Source of the DNA: Kiritimatiellia bacterium
GTDB taxonomy: Bacteria; Verrucomicrobiota; Kiritimatiellia; SLAD01
Reading direction: 5' to 3'
DNA length: 9,235 nucleotides
Assembly: GCA_007134175.1 (NCBI GenBank)
Contig: SLLF01000303.1
Location: forward strand, 1-9,235
Shown here in pieces: positions 6,636-9,235 of the stretch. The notes under the pieces were generated by a model. It worked only from the letters and a program-made list of their open reading frames with translations. It was not told the origin of the DNA and searched no databases. The translations under genes and the position numbers were made by a program. Every line of letters begins with the position of its first letter. Position 1 is the first letter of the stretch.

Positions 6636-8580
6636 CGCGGGCTCGGGCGTAGACGCCCTGAAAGTCCTGGACATACTGATTGACGATCAGGGGACAGTAA
6701 ATGAACAGGCTGTTCTCGTCATTGATCGTATTGGCGTTGTTGCTCCAGTTGGCGGAACCGGTAATGACCACGGGATTGTGCGGCGTGTCGGGATCGATCA
6801 GCAGGTACTTATGATGGAGCCGCCGCCCCTCCTGTTGCCGATAGACCGGCGCAGGATGGCGCCAGCGGATGTTCGGATTCTGCGTTGATGCTTGTTCCGC
6901 GTCACGCCCAGTCATGTTGATCGCCGCCGACCACCACTCGTCCCAGAAGTTGAAGACGCCGCGGATTTCAAAACCGGTCCGGGCGCCAGCGCGATCATCC
7001 AGCGACCCCTCCCATTTCTTCTTCAGCGCCTGCTCCAATCCGTGATCGGACCACGCAAAGATCGCGAAATAGACCCGCTCTTGCGCTTCCGCCTCGATCA
7101 ACCGCGCCATGTGGCCAATCACGTCGTAGCCCGGCGAAAAAAGGACGTCGACCGGCCGTTCACCAACCACCAGGCGGTGCGGACCGGCCCGAGCCGGTTT
7201 GCGCCCGCTGAATCGTGCCCGGTCCGGGTCGGGTTCATCGCCATCATGGCCCCACATGCGATTGAATTCCCCGGTATAGATGGCGGCCAGTTCCGCAGAA
7301 TGAATCTCGACACCGTTGTTGGTATTGCCCCGCAAGCGCTGGCGACGCTGATTGAATTCCGACCCGTACAGATCCGTAATGGTGAAATTCATACTGGAGG
7401 TCCAAACCCAGGCATCGTCGATCACGATGAATTTATTGTGCATCTGGGCACCGGGCCGGAAATAACTGCCGTCTTCCCGCCGCTCACCCTTGGCCAGCAG
7501 GAAACCCTCCCGGACCGTGGCACCGCCCCCCAGCGCCTTGTGCGGCAGATCGTCCGGACGGGGCGGCAGGCCGAACGCCTCCCGGCGCGCAGGGTCGTCG
7601 ATGAAGGCAAAAATCGGCGCATTGGCAAACAGCACCGCGCTGTCCGCCGAACCGGGCACACCGTCGGCACCGCGCAACAACTGCTCCAGCCGCAGCCGGG
7701 CCACCGCCCACCGCTCCACCCGTTCGGCATCGTCGGGATTCGGTATTTTCGAGTCGGCAATGACGCGGACACGCACACCGGTGGCCGCCTGACGGACCAG
7801 TAGGTCCGTCAATTGCGGCAAATTCAATTCATAGATCGTGATGTCAATACGTTCGGTTGCCTGGCGCAGGCGGTGCAGAATGCGTTCTTCAAGGTTGATG
7901 CGATGATTCGCCGTATTTCCCGGCATCGCGTATTGGGTCAAGGCCGGTTGATTGAAATAGACATTGATGCTGTCCGGGGCATGGTAGACGGCGTTCAAGG
8001 CCTGACCGGTGGCGTGGGTCGGGTCGCGGAAGCCCGGCGTTCCGTAGCCCAGATCGTAGCGCACGCGCGCGGTGGCCCAACTGCTGCGACGATAACCGGC
8101 GCGATAGGGATACACGCGCTGCATAGTGGCGCGCGTGGCTTCATCGCCGGCATGCCAGTCATGTACCCGGTCCACCAGCCGGCCGTGCGCATCTTCCAGC
8201 AGCAAGCGCTCACCGGACGAGCACCACTGCCCCGCAAACGTGGCCGCTACGGGAACACCCGGCAGCGCGGGGTAATCCTCGTGCATCAGCACATAACTGT
8301 CGCCCGGCCCGATCACCCCGTCCAAGTCGGCCACGAATTCGTGGTCACGGCAACGCAGGGTCCAACCGGCCAGATCCACCGCATCACGCCCCGGATTGTA
8401 GAGCTCGATCCACTGCTGCCCCGCGGCGGCGGTAGTACCCATCCACGCGATTTCGTGTATAATGACCTCGTGGCTGCCGCGAAACACCTGGGCGCGGCAC
8501 GGCAGCAGGAATGCCCCGCACCCCAACATCATCACCAAGCCTAACGCCACACACCGACGATATTTGCGTATTCCTATCAT
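6607..8580 (-). CDS. Secreted phospholipase D-superfamily protein with N-terminal lamin-tail domain
   Basis: A 657-residue exported protein. Residues 1-31 are a signal peptide (basic MIGIRKYRR, core VALGLVMMLGCGAFLL, cut near CRA-Q). Residues about 37-140 fit a lamin-tail domain (VIIHEIAWMG ... QQWIELYNPGRDAVDLAGWTL). Two phospholipase-D domains follow. The first HKD motif is His381-x-Lys383-x4-Asp388 with Asn398 downstream; the second is His589-x-Lys591-x4-Asp596 followed by TGSANWS (607-613). The barrel core before HKD1 is visible (ATERIDITIYELNLPQLTDLLV, 241-262). Both motifs are intact, so one active site at the domain interface is expected. The superfamily includes phospholipases, nucleases and transferases; the lamin-tail partner, which in bacteria is often joined to nucleases, makes an extracellular nuclease or phosphodiesterase plausible. 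It ends in KKRR and overlaps the amidase by 29 bases. No Shine-Dalgarno is present; a promoter nine bases upstream suggests a leaderless message. Confidence 0.88.
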   Translation of the reverse strand: MIGIRKYRRCVALGLVMMLGCGAFLLPCRAQVFRGSHEVIIHEIAWMGTTAAAGQQWIELYNPGRDAVDLAGWTLRCRDHEFVADLDGVIGPGDSYVLMHEDYPALPGVPVAATFAGQWCSSGERLLLEDAHGRLVDRVHDWHAGDEATRATMQRVYPYRAGYRRSSWATARVRYDLGYGTPGFRDPTHATGQALNAVYHAPDSINVYFNQPALTQYAMPGNTANHRINLEERILHRLRQATERIDITIYELNLPQLTDLLVRQAATGVRVRVIADSKIPNPDDAERVERWAVARLRLEQLLRGADGVPGSADSAVLFANAPIFAFIDDPARREAFGLPPRPDDLPHKALGGGATVREGFLLAKGERREDGSYFRPGAQMHNKFIVIDDAWVWTSSMNFTITDLYGSEFNQRRQRLRGNTNNGVEIHSAELAAIYTGEFNRMWGHDGDEPDPDRARFSGRKPARAGPHRLVVGERPVDVLFSPGYDVIGHMARLIEAEAQERVYFAIFAWSDHGLEQALKKKWEGSLDDRAGARTGFEIRGVFNFWDEWWSAAINMTGRDAEQASTQNPNIRWRHPAPVYRQQEGRRLHHKYLLIDPDTPHNPVVITGSANWSNNANTINDENSLFIYCPLIVNQYVQDFQGVYARARATSAVKKRR

Positions 8581-8589
8581 TGTTTTAAG

Positions 8590-8618
8590 ATACTACCATT
8601 GGCCAACCCGGCTAGCAA
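8590..8618 (-). promoter_or_regulatory. Candidate sigma-70-type promoter of the lamin-tail/PLD gene (leaderless)
   Basis: On the minus strand TTGCTA (8613-8618) and TAGTAT (8590-8595) each match four of six consensus bases and are spaced by the ideal 17 bases. Only nine bases separate the -10 box from the ATG, so transcription would start at or within a few bases of it. That agrees with the missing Shine-Dalgarno. Confidence 0.35.
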
Positions 8619-8689
8619 GCAGGGGTAGGGCAAAAGGCCGAATGTCGAAACACCCAAATTCCGGGCGCAGACTTCATCCGCAATCAAAG

Positions 8690-8743
8690 CTGTAGACGCG
8701 CACGTTGGGCGCGTCCTGCCGGGCTCACCGCGCCCGGCTACAG
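8690..8743. repeat. REP-like inverted pair (BIME-like)
   Basis: The unit is bounded by CTGTAG (8690-8695) and CTACAG (8738-8743). Inside are two perfect hairpins, each with a 7-base stem and 7-base loop: GACGCGC/GCGCGTC (8695-8715) and GCCGGGC/GCCCGGC (8718-8738). Each carries the GTAG foot on its outer side, so the two REP units face opposite ways. The right unit is an exact 26-base inverted copy of 5242-5267. The left unit matches 5268-5295 at roughly two thirds of positions. Confidence 0.8.
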
Positions 8744-8772
8744 TTATAAAGGAAATCCGAAATCCAGATCAT
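8725..8772 (-). CDS. Possible mini-ORF with perfect Shine-Dalgarno, running into the REP element
   Basis: On the minus strand AAGGAGGT (complement of 8778-8785) lies five bases before an ATG. The frame encodes only MIWISDFLYNCSRAR and stops at TGA inside the REP hairpin. The peptide resembles nothing I know. It may be the start of a gene cut off by REP insertion, a short leader peptide, or chance. Confidence 0.15.
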   Translation of the reverse strand: MIWISDFLYNCSRAR

Positions 8773-8964
8773 CCACCACCTCCTTAAGGACCAGCCTGAC
8801 CATTCATAGATTCCGAATACATGTGTAGCACGGTTTGCCTATTCGGACTTCGGGCTTCTTTCGGGCTTGGGTGTTTGGGGGTTTCGTCATTTATGATCAT
8901 ACTGATGCGTTTGCCCTGCGTGTCCGTGGTTGTCTAATCGCGGTGGAGCTGCTACGCTGCATCC

Positions 8965-9235
8965 ATGGCTAGGCGCACAGAGGAACCACCGCGAACAGGC
9001 TGGCGGGAGGCATGGGGCATTTTGCTCCTGGCCTGCTGCATCTTGATGTTTTTGAGCGTGATCTCCTATGTGCCCGGAGACATCGGGTTCCTACAAGATC
9101 CGCCTAACCAGCCGGCGCGCAATTATATCGGTCCTGCCGGGGCGTGGTTCTCCTTCATCCTCTTCATGGGTTTTGGGGTAGCCGGCTATTTGAGTCCGAT
9201 CCTGCTCGCCGGAATCGGGGTGCTGCTGTTGACCC
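8965..9235 (+). CDS. ftsK: DNA translocase FtsK, N-terminal membrane domain (partial, 3' end outside window)
   Basis: The first 90 codons are present. A short basic cytoplasmic start (MARRTEEPPRTGWREAW) leads into a first membrane helix at about 17-36 (GILLLACCILMFLSVISYV). A loop follows with the characteristic pattern PGDIGF...PP.QPARNYIGPAGAWFS (37-63), then further hydrophobic helices (64-90). This order, with the N-IG-aGAW segment leading into the second helix, is the FtsK 4TM domain (SpoIIIE/FtsK family). That domain anchors the chromosome-segregating motor at the division septum. The ATPase and gamma domains lie outside the window. ATG 8965 is the only usable start, because the frame is closed by TAA at 8935-8937 with no other start codon between. 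GGAG lies 16 bases upstream, too far for a normal Shine-Dalgarno. Confidence 0.85.
   Translation, partial: MARRTEEPPRTGWREAWGILLLACCILMFLSVISYVPGDIGFLQDPPNQPARNYIGPAGAWFSFILFMGFGVAGYLSPILLAGIGVLLLT

Larger units (their letters stand above)
8581..8964. other. Divergent intergenic region between the PLD gene and ftsK
   Basis: These 384 bases hold the candidate PLD promoter (8590-8618), a REP-like pair (8690-8743), a minus-strand mini-ORF with a perfect Shine-Dalgarno (8725-8772), the palindrome TCCTTAAGGA (8781-8790), and an 8-base inverted repeat TCCGAATA/TATTCGGA (8812-8819, 8840-8847). TTCGGGCTT is repeated directly near 8848-8868. For ftsK, TTGGGT (8867-8872) with TATGAT (8892-8897) is a possible but poorly spaced (19-base) promoter. 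No RNA gene was recognised. Confidence 0.6.

Noticed and set aside
6626..6658. Hairpins GCGCT/AGCGC and GGGCGT/ACGCCC at the convergent gene ends
   Set aside because: Neither is followed by a T-run on either strand in the right order, and both lie within the PLD coding sequence, so they are not called terminators.
7813..8544. A 243-codon plus-strand frame antisense to the PLD gene
   Set aside because: The opposite strand encodes the lamin-tail domain and the PLD core with strong motifs; the plus frame shows none and no ribosome site.

Overview
The window looks like chromosomal DNA from a GC-rich bacterium of the PVC superphylum. Verrucomicrobiota or Kiritimatiellota-like is my best guess, and this is inference. 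The evidence is a pseudopilin whose N-terminus (GFTLIELLVVVAIIGML...MPSLSR) is of the type these phyla encode in many copies, a very large modular secreted glycoside hydrolase controlled next door by a LacI-family regulator, a lamin-tail/phospholipase-D secreted protein, and scarce Shine-Dalgarno sequences at several clear starts. There is no phage, plasmid, CRISPR, rRNA or tRNA signal.

Left part (1-5086), a polysaccharide-use locus. On the minus strand a 1223-residue secreted enzyme (126-3797) is followed 16 bases later by a pseudopilin-like gene (109 to beyond the left edge), apparently as one transcript. Diverging from it on the plus strand is a LacI-family repressor (4013-5086). The 215-base gap between the two starts carries an inverted repeat (TATGAT-N10-ATCATA) that could be the operator. 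The simplest reading is a substrate-induced degradation unit, with the regulator sensing a sugar released by the hydrolase or related enzymes. The substrate cannot be named from sequence.

Middle (5087-5765), a 679-base stretch without a convincing gene but rich in repeats. It holds a cluster of REP-like hairpins (5241-5344), two further inverted repeats (5372-5403 and 5408-5469), and a smaller one at 5577-5600.

Right part (5766-9235), cell-envelope genes. A secreted two-LysM N-acetylmuramoyl-L-alanine amidase (5766-6635, plus) converges with, and overlaps by 29 bases, a secreted lamin-tail plus double-HKD phospholipase-D-superfamily protein (6607-8580, minus). A 384-base divergent region containing a second REP pair (8690-8743) separates the latter from the start of ftsK (8965 to beyond the right edge, plus), recognised by its 4TM N-terminal domain.

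I did not find a convincing new multi-gene system. The items most worth a second look are the REP-like element family, whose GTAG-foot hairpins occur at both intergenic sites, the hydrolase with a non-canonical catalytic motif (QE where NE is usual), and the lamin-tail/PLD fusion as a possible extracellular nuclease.
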